A stretch of DNA of 64,000 bases from Haloarcula mannanilytica (GTDB taxonomy: Archaea; Halobacteriota; Halobacteria; Halobacteriales; Haloarculaceae), in the NCBI RefSeq assembly GCF_005406125.1, contig NZ_BIXZ01000008.1, forward strand, positions 1-64,000, written 5' to 3'. Positions 1 to 8,752 of this stretch are shown one piece after another. Each line of letters begins with the position of its first letter. Positions within the stretch are counted from its first letter, which is position 1. Made by a program: the position numbers and the translations under genes. Below the pieces are notes generated by a model that was given only the letters and a program-made list of their open reading frames with translations, was not told the DNA's origin and ran no database searches.

Positions 1-1
1 C

Positions 2-106
2 CACGCACGAGCGCAGGTGTTCCTTGCTCTGTGTCTTCGCCTCGTCGTCGCAATCACCAACTACGAACGCGAAGACAATCCAGGAAGTACCGTGATCACG
101 GTGTGA
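2..106 (+). pseudogene. C-terminal end of a transposase (partial at window edge)
   Basis: A reading frame open from the window edge encodes 34 residues ending at TGA 104-106. It reads HARAQVFLALCLRLVVAITN and continues YERE, which resembles the C-terminus of haloarchaeal IS4/ISH3-type transposases. Only the tail is visible, so it may be the end of a complete element or a fragment. Its place beside an island full of insertion sequences fits. The family assignment comes from recalled similarity only. Confidence 0.4.
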
Positions 107-209
107 GAAGAGTTCTATGACACCCTCATAACTGAAGCTAAGAACTCTGGAGTGAATCGTTGCAGATTACCGAACAATGAAGTGCAGTAGCAACGACATC
201 AGGAATGAG

Positions 210-1535
210 ATGACCAAAATTGCGTTAGTTGTTTTGGATACACTACGAAAAGATTACTTTGATAAATATTTCAAGTGGTTACCGGGAATAAGATTCGACA
301 ATGCATATACGACAGCAAACTGGACTGTACCCGCACACGCCTCATTGTTTACTGGTCTTTATCCTAGCGAAGTAGGCACGCATGCAAAGCACAATGTCTT
401 CGATTATCCTGAGGAATGTTTACCAGAAATTCTCTCCAGTGCGGGTTATTCAACCCGGGCTTTTTCTGCCAACACCAACATCACAGGACATTTCAATTTT
501 GATAGAGGATTTGATGAGTTTATATCACCGAGTCGAATGGCACATCTGACAGATGAAAATAGAGTAAACTGGCGTAAGTTCAGCAATGAAAGTAGAGAGA
601 GTGGGATATATAAATACACGAAGGCGATCTCTAGGTGTTTTGAAGGAGATGTGAACACTGTCAAATCAATAGTAGACGGCATCCGAGTTGCTTTGGAACA
701 AGGTGGAACGAAATCAGGGGTAAAGTACGGGGGAACTCTGGAAGCGATTTCTGAACTGGAAGGCACGACTCTTTCTCAGAAAGAGTTCTTCTTCTTCAAT
801 TTAATGGAAGCTCACGAGCCATATGAAGTACCCAAAGACTATAAGACAACTGAGAATATCGACCAAACTAAGGCAGTTGGTGATCTCATATATGGCCACT
901 CAGACCGTAAAAATTTGATACAGGCTTATGACGACTGTAGCCAGTATCTTTCAGACATTTATAAATCATTATTTGAAATACTAATAGACAAGTTTGATTA
1001 TGTGTTAACATTATCCGACCACGGTGAAATGTTAGGGGAGCATGAGATGTGGGGACATGAATATGGCGTGTTTCCAAGCTTAGTACATGTTCCACTCGTA
1101 GTATCCGGTTCTGAGGTAAAAGATCAGACACGTAAAGATCCAGTAACTTTGATAGACATTTATCAAACTGTGTTGGAACTGGCTGAGATAGGAATGGATG
1201 GTAGTAGAAGGGGTCAGTCATTGTTTGACGAGTCGGATGAGAGAAAGTTCCTAACAGAATATACTGGTCTGACACCATGGAGCGAGGATATTCTCAAAGA
1301 TAATGGATATGCTCAAAAAATAGATACCTATGATGATGAAAGATATGGGATATTCACCGGAACAGAATATCACTACGAGTCATTAGACGGCATCATTAAC
1401 AGCGAGGCAGAAGCCACTCAAGATGTAGAGGCGGAGTTAGCGACCCTCGTAAATAACCTGAACAAACGCGATGTTAGCGGAACAGTAATTCCAGATGAGG
1501 TCGAAGACCAGCTAAAAGACCTTGGTTACGCATAA
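210..1535 (+). CDS. Sulfatase/alkaline-phosphatase superfamily enzyme without formylglycine cysteine
   Basis: 441 residues with the alkaline-phosphatase superfamily layout. The first metal-binding Asp is in VVLDTLRKD (residue 10), the nucleophile segment is NWTVPAHASLFTG (about residue 39), and the second metal site is SDHGEMLGEH (about residue 270). True sulfatases carry C/S-x-P/A-x-R, where the Cys becomes formylglycine. Here the segment reads T-x-P-x-H, so the nucleophile is probably Thr, as in phosphodiesterases and phosphoethanolamine-type transferases. Its likely role is hydrolysis or transfer of a sulfate- or phosphate-linked group on the glycan made by the surrounding genes. An upstream ATG at 177 is possible, but the fold begins with MTKIALVVLD, so 210 is preferred. 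The flippase gene starts one base after its stop codon. It is AT-rich relative to the core genes of the window. Confidence 0.8.
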   Translation: MTKIALVVLDTLRKDYFDKYFKWLPGIRFDNAYTTANWTVPAHASLFTGLYPSEVGTHAKHNVFDYPEECLPEILSSAGYSTRAFSANTNITGHFNFDRGFDEFISPSRMAHLTDENRVNWRKFSNESRESGIYKYTKAISRCFEGDVNTVKSIVDGIRVALEQGGTKSGVKYGGTLEAISELEGTTLSQKEFFFFNLMEAHEPYEVPKDYKTTENIDQTKAVGDLIYGHSDRKNLIQAYDDCSQYLSDIYKSLFEILIDKFDYVLTLSDHGEMLGEHEMWGHEYGVFPSLVHVPLVVSGSEVKDQTRKDPVTLIDIYQTVLELAEIGMDGSRRGQSLFDESDERKFLTEYTGLTPWSEDILKDNGYAQKIDTYDDERYGIFTGTEYHYESLDGIINSEAEATQDVEAELATLVNNLNKRDVSGTVIPDEVEDQLKDLGYA

Positions 1536-1536
1536 T

Positions 1537-3096
1537 ATGGAAGATACTGAAACGAAAAATAATTCGGATGTAGGTTCATCATTAGGGAAGTTATTTACTG
1601 GAAGTATTATAATATTCACAGGTTTGGTGCTTGAATTAGGTTTTGGGTTTTTTTCTAGGATACTTGTAGCAAGGTTATTGGGGCCATTTGATTACGGTGC
1701 AATATCTCTGGGTACAACTCTACTTACATCGTTATCTACGGTTGCAATTCTAGGACTAAGGAGTGGTGTGGCTCGCGATCTACCCAGAAATACAGAAGAA
1801 TCTGAAAGACGTGCAACGATTATTTCATCACTTCATCTAGCAATACCCGCAGGTGTGCTTCTAGGATTGTCAATAGTACTACTGAGCAAATTTATTGCTA
1901 CAAATATATTTCATAACCCATCTATCAATCCTGTGATTCGGATCTTCGGCGCTACCATTCCCTTGGCAGTATTATTTCAGTTGACAATTGGAATTAGTCG
2001 AGGCAAACAGCAAACACTGCCACGAGTGCTTCTCCAGAATTTCTTGCTTCCGGTGTCACAGTTTTCTTTAATATATATTCTAATCAAGGTAGGTTATCAA
2101 TCAAGTGGGGTTTCTTGGGCATATTTTGGATCGTATCTCGTTGTTGCGGTCATCTCAATATATTATTTGACACGTCATACAGTACTGATGAAAAGTGTGA
2201 AGTACAGGCCAAAGTATAGGGAACTCTTAGTTTTTTCACTTCCACTAATGACGATGGGATTAATGGAATTGGTTTTTAAACAATTAGATACATTTCTCAT
2301 TGGTTTCTATTCTACAGTAGAAACAGTTGGAGTATACAACAGCATTTATCCAATTGCTATTTTGCTAACCACAGTCCTTATTTCTTTCAGATTTCTCGCG
2401 ATGCCAATTTTGTCCGAACTACACTCTGAAAGTAACATACAAGAAATGAAAAAGCTATTTCAATCAGTCACTAAGTGGATATTTGTTGTTACTGTACCGT
2501 TATTCTTCACAATAGCATTTTTTCCTGAATCAACAATAAAACTCACATTTGGTTCAGACTATATCGAAGGTGCAGCAGCGCTAAGTGTAGTAACAGTCGG
2601 ATTCTTTACACATTCGATAGCAGGGTTGAACGGTGCAACGATGACTTCACTAGGAAACACAAAAATGATAATGTATGATAATATAATAGTTGCAATAATT
2701 AACTTCGGACTGAATGTCCTCCTTATTCCTCAATATCCGTTGCTCGGTGCAGCGGTTGCAACTGCTGTTGCGTACTCGATCCTGAATGTTCTTTATTCAT
2801 ACCAGCTATATACACGTACTGGATTGCATCCATTCACCGTACAGTTTGGTGAAATGGCTATCATGGCAACAGTCTTTATTATTTCTGGAAAAGCAATTGG
2901 TTCCTATTTCTCTCCAATGTCTAATCTCGGATTTCTCTCGTTCATATTAATATCTTCTTTAGTATATTTTGTAATAGTATTGCGGTTCATGACAATCACA
3001 GATGCTGAAAAGGAATTGGGTGATGCGGTCGAACAAAAGGGGATTGATCTCAGGTGGGGAAAAATATTCTTCAAGTTAATTAGGAAATATCCTTGA
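1537..3096 (+). CDS. Oligosaccharide flippase (Wzx/RfbX, MOP superfamily)
   Basis: 519 residues with about 12-14 hydrophobic helices over the whole length. The N-terminus GKLFTGSIIIFTG leads into a segment ending FFSRILVARLLGPFDYGAIS, the usual start of polysaccharide-type flippases, which move lipid-linked oligosaccharides across the membrane. ATG 1537 lies one base after the sulfatase stop, so the two genes are surely co-transcribed. A TTG at 1522 would lengthen the protein by five residues but overlaps the previous gene. Three glycosyltransferases and two sulfatase-fold enzymes nearby support export of a surface glycan such as an S-layer N-glycan or exopolysaccharide. The substrate cannot be read from the sequence. 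Confidence 0.88.
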   Translation: MEDTETKNNSDVGSSLGKLFTGSIIIFTGLVLELGFGFFSRILVARLLGPFDYGAISLGTTLLTSLSTVAILGLRSGVARDLPRNTEESERRATIISSLHLAIPAGVLLGLSIVLLSKFIATNIFHNPSINPVIRIFGATIPLAVLFQLTIGISRGKQQTLPRVLLQNFLLPVSQFSLIYILIKVGYQSSGVSWAYFGSYLVVAVISIYYLTRHTVLMKSVKYRPKYRELLVFSLPLMTMGLMELVFKQLDTFLIGFYSTVETVGVYNSIYPIAILLTTVLISFRFLAMPILSELHSESNIQEMKKLFQSVTKWIFVVTVPLFFTIAFFPESTIKLTFGSDYIEGAAALSVVTVGFFTHSIAGLNGATMTSLGNTKMIMYDNIIVAIINFGLNVLLIPQYPLLGAAVATAVAYSILNVLYSYQLYTRTGLHPFTVQFGEMAIMATVFIISGKAIGSYFSPMSNLGFLSFILISSLVYFVIVLRFMTITDAEKELGDAVEQKGIDLRWGKIFFKLIRKYP

Positions 3097-3107
3097 ACCA
3101 GTACTGT

Positions 3108-4256
3108 CTAAAATTCACCAACTTCCTTGGCAATGGTTTCTTGAATTTTAGTTTTAAATTCTGACTTGTCATTTATGCTTGAAGATTCTCGGAGTTTGTA
3201 GCGAATGTCCCCATAGCTATCAGATGAAATTATATTATCAATCTTCTCAACTGCCTCCTTTGGTTCGTTATAAGTCAGTTCTAGCAAGTTACCAACAATT
3301 TCTGACTGCCCTCCATTGCCAGGGACAAACGGAACAAGGCCTAAGCGTACCATCTCAGCAACAGACATTCCATAGTGTTCGTACCTGCGGCCATGAATAC
3401 CGTAACGGTGGTCCGAGAGGAGACTAATAAGAGAATCTCTCGACAATTCTCCCTCGAGATGAATAAAGCTGAAATCCTTTTGTAGATCTTGTACTCTACG
3501 GGAGTACTTCCGGTTATATTTCTGACCGACGATATGCAGATGGACATCATGGCCACGGTTGCGAACTTCCCTAATTATTTGTATCATTTCAATAGTCCTC
3601 TTTTCGGGTTCTAACCTACCTATAGTCACAAATCCATTCTCTCTATCATGTTCAGAAATTATCTGAGGGGTGTTGATCGGCGGGTTAACTACCGTCGGCT
3701 TACAATCTACTGCTCTTTGTAGACAGCGAGAGGTATATTCGGAATTAGTTAGGTAGCAGCAATTTTCACACTCCCGAGATATATTACCAATCAATCGACA
3801 TATTTGCTGGAACCATGAGGCGTTCCTATTTTTTGTATTCTCAGAGTCAACCTCGCTTTTGAAGAATTCTGGAAAATGCACATAGTTTATACACGGAGTT
3901 GATGGTAACTGAATGATATTCTTTGTGGATATTACTAGATCGTAGTCTACACTACAGTTGCTCATATATTGGTTTAGTAGTGCGCTATCTAACAATCCAA
4001 ATTTTCCATATTCAAATATTTCTCCAAACCAGGTAGACAAATCTGATAAATTCCGATATGCAAAATTTGGTTGCCGAATTGTTATTGAATATACGCATGC
4101 ATCAAAAAATTCATTCAAAAATTCCATATCCGGTTTATTCAAGGTAATTAGATCAATCTTGTTATCATTTTCAAGAGCTTCCATTACCGACATACAAACT
4201 GCCTCTGCTCCTCCACGGTTCATTAGATTGGGGTGGACGATAGCAATCCTTGGCAC
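3108..4256 (-). CDS. Glycosyltransferase family 4 (GT-B fold)
   Basis: 382 residues. The N-terminal Rossmann half begins PRIAIVHPNLMNRGGAEAV, the usual acceptor-side glycine loop. The C-terminal half has the nucleotide-sugar-binding region GFVTIGRLEPEKR (about residue 210) and the E-x7-E motif in YEHYGMSVAEMV (about residue 295). It should transfer a sugar from a nucleotide donor to the growing glycan on the cytoplasmic face. It converges with the flippase gene, 11 bases apart, and so belongs to a separate transcript. Donor and acceptor are not predictable. Confidence 0.85.
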   Translation of the reverse strand: MPRIAIVHPNLMNRGGAEAVCMSVMEALENDNKIDLITLNKPDMEFLNEFFDACVYSITIRQPNFAYRNLSDLSTWFGEIFEYGKFGLLDSALLNQYMSNCSVDYDLVISTKNIIQLPSTPCINYVHFPEFFKSEVDSENTKNRNASWFQQICRLIGNISRECENCCYLTNSEYTSRCLQRAVDCKPTVVNPPINTPQIISEHDRENGFVTIGRLEPEKRTIEMIQIIREVRNRGHDVHLHIVGQKYNRKYSRRVQDLQKDFSFIHLEGELSRDSLISLLSDHRYGIHGRRYEHYGMSVAEMVRLGLVPFVPGNGGQSEIVGNLLELTYNEPKEAVEKIDNIISSDSYGDIRYKLRESSSINDKSEFKTKIQETIAKEVGEF

Positions 4257-4305
4257 AGTTACAATTGGTAGATGAAGGAATTATATACTTTGTTGGATGT
4301 GAATC

Positions 4306-4999
4306 GGTCGTGTTTAGTAGTGTGAAAGTGAGGCGGGAGAATTTCTTGCTGGTTCATGGCAGAAATCGCCCGCCTCAACGGTCATAGAGACTGGATTGAT
4401 TTGGATTTTGTGGAGCGCGAGCGGACACCCGAGCATGCGATGAAGCTCGGTATTCAAGCCCACGTTGCGGGGCTATCGCTGTCGAAAACCGTCGAATTGC
4501 TCGCCGGTTTGGGTGTCCAACGCAGTCGAAAAATAATCCATGATTGGGTACAAAAAGCTGATTTACAGCCAGAATCCGGGAAAGCTCCGAATCAGGTAGC
4601 AGTTGACGAGACAGTGATTCGGATCAACGACTAGCAATTTTGGCTGTACGCTGCCGCTGATCCAGCTACGAATCAACTACTCCATCTCCGGTTATTTACG
4701 ACAACTACGACCGCCCTCAGCGAAATCTTTCTCCGCGAACTGCGGCAAAAACACAATGTCGAAACCGCCGTTTTTCTCGTCGATGGCGCAAAACACCTCC
4801 AAACAGCACTCCAACGAGCTGGCCTGCGATTTCAAATACGTCGCCACGGAAATCGGAACGCTATCGAGCGGATCTTTCGAGAACTGAAGCGCCGCACCTC
4901 GTCGTTTTCAAACTGCTTCAGTCACGTCGAACCGGAAACAGCCGAAAATTGGCTCCAAAGCTTCGCTTGCTGGCACAATGCTCCAAACTAAACACTACC
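4306..4999. mobile_element. IS6-family insertion sequence with 8-bp target duplication
   Basis: The ends are inverted repeats: left GGTCGTGTTTAGTAGTG at 4306, right GGTAGTGTTTAGTTTGG read inward from 4999. The direct repeat TGTGAATC flanks it exactly (4298-4305 and 5000-5007); 8 bp is the duplication length of the IS6 family. The element is 694 bp and contains one transposase frame, interrupted by an amber codon. The perfect duplication indicates recent transposition, not recombination. It sits between two glycosyltransferase genes without breaking either. Confidence 0.9.
4356..4991 (+). pseudogene. IS6-family transposase with in-frame amber codon
   Basis: From ATG 4356 the frame gives an IS6 DDE transposase: an N-terminal zinc-binding/HTH-like part, first catalytic Asp in VAVDETV, a TAG at 4632-4634 (codon 93), then in the same frame QFWLYAA, second Asp in VFLVDGAKH, the Glu in AIERIFREL, and a stop at 4989-4991. 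Homologous transposases usually have Gln near the TAG position, so a single CAG to TAG change explains it. The rest looks undamaged. Expression of full length would need suppression; the simplest reading is a recently inactivated copy. Confidence 0.85.
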
Positions 5000-5166
5000 T
5001 GTGAATCAGCCCTTATTTGTTCTACTAAAGTTTTATACAAGTTATGAGAAAAAGTGGTTCAATTGCATACCGTGCAAACCGAACCTAAAAAGATGGTTGG
5101 CAACATCGGTATATTTTGAGAAATGAATATATTGGTTTACTTCCAGCACGAGGGTTAGAATAATAC

Positions 5167-6318
5167 ATGAATGTACTCATTGGATCACACTATTTTTATC
5201 CTCATGTTGGCGGGATAGAATCTGTTGTGGCATCACATGCTAGTCGGCTAACCAGCCGGGGGCATGATATAACCGTGATAAGTAGCGACATTGGTGCCGA
5301 TTCGTACTTCTCTCAGCGTGAGGGTTACGACGTACAGCGATTCAAATCATGGAATCCCCTTGAAAAGATTGGAGCACCCTATCCGATACCTAGCCCTTCT
5401 CATGTTCAAAAACGCATTCCAAATATAATTAACAAAATAGAACCTGATCTTGTGCATCTACATGGACTGAACTATCTAACTACAACAGCAGTTCTCCAAT
5501 CAGTGCCTGATTCTATACCAGTGTTGCTCCATCAGCATACACCTTTTGTTGACTATTTCCTTCCTTTCAAGCTAATTGAGTTCGTAAATGACCAAACAAT
5601 CGGTCGGTGGAATCTACACCAAGCCGAACAAGTACTGTGTGTGAGTGGAAATATTGAAGATTACGTTCAATATCTCAGAAAAAGTGTAGAAACAACAGTT
5701 TTAATGAATGGAGTCGATCTCAATTACTATCATCCAAAAAAAGAGGATAAAAGTAGCGTCTTTAATTTCGACATAGATACTCCAGTATTTTTTATGCTGT
5801 CTAGGATGTCAAAAAAGAAAGGGGTAGATGTCTTATTAGAAGCAGCAAATATTCTTGAACAACGAGGGGTTGGAGTGAAGATAATTATTGCGGGTAGCGG
5901 TCCAATGTCCGATGATGTGGGACGGATGGCAGAGAAAACTGGTAATTTAGAAATCTTTGGAAGATTAACCGATCAGAAGCTAAGTCATTGCTATGCATCA
6001 GCAGATGCGTTTATATTCCCCTCCAAAACCGGAGAGGCCTTTCCTACGCTTACAATGATGGAATCGTATGCTTCGGGAACACCTGTCATCGCCTCAGATC
6101 TTGTTGACGAACCAATCGGTGTTAAAGAGTCAAATACGATTCTAATACCTCCCAATGATCCTGAGGAATTGGCAGATGCGATGATAAAATTGGCAAATGA
6201 CAAACCATTATTGAATCGTATGAGTAAGAATGCACGCAAGTCAGCAGAACACCACTTTTCAATTGAGTCCAAAGTTGATCAACTGGAAAAGTTATATAAG
6301 AGGACAATAAATAGCTAG
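5167..6318 (+). CDS. Glycosyltransferase family 4 (GT-B fold)
   Basis: 383 residues. The N-terminus NVLIGSHYFYPHVGGIESV is a classic GT4 start with the glycine-rich acceptor loop. The donor-binding half contains FFMLSRMSKKKGVDVLLEA (about residue 200) and GEAFPTLTMMES followed by GTPVIAS (about residue 280). It transfers a sugar from a nucleotide donor to a lipid-linked or other acceptor. It is AT-rich, like the rest of the island. It stands between two insertion-sequence clusters and has no close co-directional partner, so it is probably transcribed alone. Confidence 0.87.
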   Translation: MNVLIGSHYFYPHVGGIESVVASHASRLTSRGHDITVISSDIGADSYFSQREGYDVQRFKSWNPLEKIGAPYPIPSPSHVQKRIPNIINKIEPDLVHLHGLNYLTTTAVLQSVPDSIPVLLHQHTPFVDYFLPFKLIEFVNDQTIGRWNLHQAEQVLCVSGNIEDYVQYLRKSVETTVLMNGVDLNYYHPKKEDKSSVFNFDIDTPVFFMLSRMSKKKGVDVLLEAANILEQRGVGVKIIIAGSGPMSDDVGRMAEKTGNLEIFGRLTDQKLSHCYASADAFIFPSKTGEAFPTLTMMESYASGTPVIASDLVDEPIGVKESNTILIPPNDPEELADAMIKLANDKPLLNRMSKNARKSAEHHFSIESKVDQLEKLYKRTINS

Positions 6319-6366
6319 TAATAATAAAATCTAAACGAATCTGATGTGGATCCTGCTGAAATATTT

Positions 6367-7809
6367 GGTTGCGTCGAAAAGCCGTCTAGGCTTTGCCTCC
6401 GGTACTCTCAATTGAGAGTTCACAGTTGATTGCTATTTTGGTCGAACGGTGAAGCAGGTTGTCGAGAAACGATTCGTAGTAGGCTGGATTAGCGTACTTC
6501 ACCAGCCGATGTTGGAATATCGTTTTTAACCCTTCCGCTGTCCATCGCATCCACTGGTTCTTACACCGCTTGCTGACTTCGCCCATGAGCCGTTTGACGA
6601 GGTTCGAGTTCCACGGCACCTCGAACCCCTCGACAGCCTACCCCGCGAAGGTCACAATCGACGGCAGCCACGACGAAGATACCGCGCTGCCTTCTTTGAT
6701 CCGTATTGATCCAACTGCCAGGCTGTCTTCTCCATACGTTCGGTCGTTCGCGCGATCCGCTGGCGGATCGCCGCGAACTCCTCGTCAAGACAGTGCTTGG
6801 CGAGAGAGTTCTTCAGATGGAACACCTCGTCAATCACTTCCGAGACGATTCGTTGTGCTGATCCAGCGGGAAGACACCATCAGCCACAGGTTGTAGCCAG
6901 CTTTCGACCGACGTGGACGAGATCGAGTTGGTGAATACGCTTTTCGTCGGTAAAGGCCGTCACGATGCCCTTGTCAGCGTCACTGACGACCGTCGCGTCG
7001 TCAGGGACTGCGTTGATGTCATCAAGTTCGGCGACTGTCTCGTCCCAGTCTGCGTTGACTGAGAGATTCAGCAGGGACCGGGACTCTTCGGTAGTATCTT
7101 CGCCGGGTGTGGCCTGGACAGAGTGGTACGAGCGGTCGTCGTCTTGGCTGTGGCACTGTGTTCCGTAAGGAATGACACATCAGCGTCTTTCCCGGCAACA
7201 CAGTCTGGAAGGAACCGCTTGAGCTTGCTGCCGTATTTTTTGGCGCGGCGGTTAATCGTGGTTGGCGACGGCATCCTCTGGAAGATGCCGTCGTCGTGGT
7301 CAGTAGTCCCACGGTAACTGAGTGAGGTAGCGAGATCGACGCTTTTGGCGGCGATATCCTGTTGGTAGCGGTTTTGCCCGTCGAAGCCGATGACGATTTC
7401 GACGGGCCGGAAGTAGCTGGATTCGTCATGGTCAGCAGCTGTATCTTCGACATAGTGGAGATCGAACTCGTGTTCACCGGCGGTCGTGACGGCGGTGCGT
7501 GTATCGGTGCCGGCTCGTTTGAATCGTCGATCACCGTTGCCGTGGGCGTGTTTCTGGCCACAGAGCGCCTCGACGCGAGCCGCGTCGAGGCTCTCAACCA
7601 TCGATTCGAGCAGAACCGATTCGATGCCCTGCTCGGTGACGAACTCCGCGAGTGTGGCGAGCGGTATCGTTTTGTCGTCGTCGATGCTTATCGTGAACCG
7701 GACGTCGAATGTGGCGTGCAATGGACACCTCGTAGGTGGATACCAGAGGGGTCCCTTCCTCAGAGGAGTCAGTTGCTACTGAAGTTTAGAGGACTTTGCG
7801 ACGCGAACC
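6367..7809. mobile_element. ISH6-type insertion sequence, decayed
   Basis: Imperfect terminal inverted repeats bound it: left GGTTGCGTCGAAAAGCCGTC at 6367; right, read inward from 7809, GGTTCGCGTCGCAAAGTCCT. The 1443-bp length is close to that of ISH6 elements. The single gene inside lies on the minus strand and is frameshifted. No matching direct repeats flank it (AAATATTT on the left, GGAAATCA on the right). Its right end abuts the broken end of an IS6 remnant, which suggests insertion into that element followed by loss of its left part. Confidence 0.75.
6386..7721 (-). pseudogene. ISH6-type transposase, frameshifted
   Basis: Read from 7721 downward, the first part MHATFDVRFTISIDDDKTIP continues to about 7100 with recognisable ISH6 transposase sequence (ADHDESSYFRPVEIVIGFDG, INRRAKKYGSKLKRFLPD). 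The frame then shifts. Later pieces continue in other frames: FHLKNSLAKHCLDEEFAAIR near 6800 and KRCKNQWMRWTAEGLKTIF near 6550, ending at 6386. At least two frameshifts break the protein, so it cannot be functional. Confidence 0.75.
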
Positions 7810-7883
7810 GGAAATCAGATTCCTATTGAACGGATTTACCGAGAACTGAAGCGCCGCACCTCCTCGTTTTCGAACGACTCCAG

Positions 7884-8618
7884 TCACGTCGATCCAGAAA
7901 CATCCGAAAATTGATGGAAGGTTTTAATTGGCACTGTATAGTTCTTGATTTCCTCAGCTGGCGTTTTTCCGTCAAGAGCTTGGTTCGGTCGTTCGTGGTT
8001 GTAGTGGTGTCTGAAGCGTCGTAACCACTGTTTCGCGCTGGATTGACTGCCCCTCCAGAAAGAGTGAAAGCGGTCGATTCGCATGGTCACAGTTTGGAAC
8101 CACTTTTCGATGTGGTTCCGGATTCGATAGTCAAGCCGACCGCTCAAATCGTAGCGAGAGAGGGCAGTCAGATAGCCACCAGCATCGACGAGAAACACTG
8201 AATCGGCGACATCGTGTTTCTGAGTGAGCCGATGCAAGAACGCCGCCGCGGGGTCAGTCCCGCGGCGGCTGAACACATCAATTTCGAGCAACAGTTTTGA
8301 GTCGGTGTCGACAGCGGCGTACAACCATTTCTTTTCGCCGTCAACCTCGATTTGTTTCTCGTCGACTGCGACCCGCGACGGCGACGCCGTCGGCGGGTCG
8401 CTCTGTGCTTCAGACAACGTATGAACCCAGTTCCAGACTGCACCGTGAGACCGATCGACACCCAACAACTCTAAAATAGCGACCGTCTCCCTGATCGACA
8501 GCCCCGCCGTATGGAGACGCACCCCAAATCGCCGGACGGGTGTCGGGGTGCGCTCATTCTCCCAAACGTCTTGGCTGTCCTCATCTAAGGTCTCTCTGAG
8601 GAGGTCTGCGAGTTGCAT
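7884..8618 (-). CDS. IS6-family transposase
   Basis: 244 residues from ATG 8618, MQLADLLRETLDEDSQDVWE. Catalytic residues are visible: first Asp in VAVDEKQIEVDG (about residue 85), second Asp in VFLVDAGGY (about 145), and the Glu in NHIEKWFQT (about 170). An arginine-rich segment follows (RRFRHHYNHERPNQALDG). The frame runs through the left terminal repeat into target DNA before stopping, adding about 15 foreign residues (VPIKTFHQFSDVSGST) to the natural C-terminus. It appears complete and possibly active. Confidence 0.9.
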   Translation of the reverse strand: MQLADLLRETLDEDSQDVWENERTPTPVRRFGVRLHTAGLSIRETVAILELLGVDRSHGAVWNWVHTLSEAQSDPPTASPSRVAVDEKQIEVDGEKKWLYAAVDTDSKLLLEIDVFSRRGTDPAAAFLHRLTQKHDVADSVFLVDAGGYLTALSRYDLSGRLDYRIRNHIEKWFQTVTMRIDRFHSFWRGSQSSAKQWLRRFRHHYNHERPNQALDGKTPAEEIKNYTVPIKTFHQFSDVSGST

Positions 8619-8674
8619 GGACACTTCTCGCTACGGCCTCCTCACTTCTCAAACTCGCTCAACTAGACAGTGCC
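7930..8674. mobile_element. Intact IS6-family insertion sequence with 8-bp target duplication
   Basis: Terminal repeats GGCACTGTATAGTT (7930) and AACTAGACAGTGCC (ending 8674) bound a 745-bp element. The direct repeat TTTTAATT lies exactly on both sides (7922-7929 and 8675-8682), the 8-bp duplication expected for IS6. Its end sequence differs from that of the element at 4306-4999, so two IS6 lineages are present. It inserted into the 3' part of an older IS6 copy. Confidence 0.92.
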
Positions 8675-8752
8675 TTTTAATTCGATGTCTCAATGTTACT
8701 AACTAAACACTACTACTCAGATGTCATCTTTCCTCATGGAAATTTAATTGTC

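Larger units (their letters stand above)
7810..8714 (+). mobile_element. Remnant of an IS6-family element, split by a second IS6 element
   Basis: Bases 7810-7921 match the 3' part of the IS6 transposase found at 4356-4991 (IERIYRELKRRTSSFSN, then SSHVDPETSEN). A stop follows at the residue that is Trp in the other copy. After the intact element at 7930-8674, bases 8683-8714 continue the same remnant down to its terminal repeat AACTAAACACTACT, matching the right end of the 4306-4999 element. The left part is missing, cut off by the ISH6-type element. Confidence 0.75.

Noticed and set aside
6359-7817. Target-site duplication for the ISH6-type element
   Set aside because: The eight bases on the two sides (AAATATTT and GGAAATCA) do not match.
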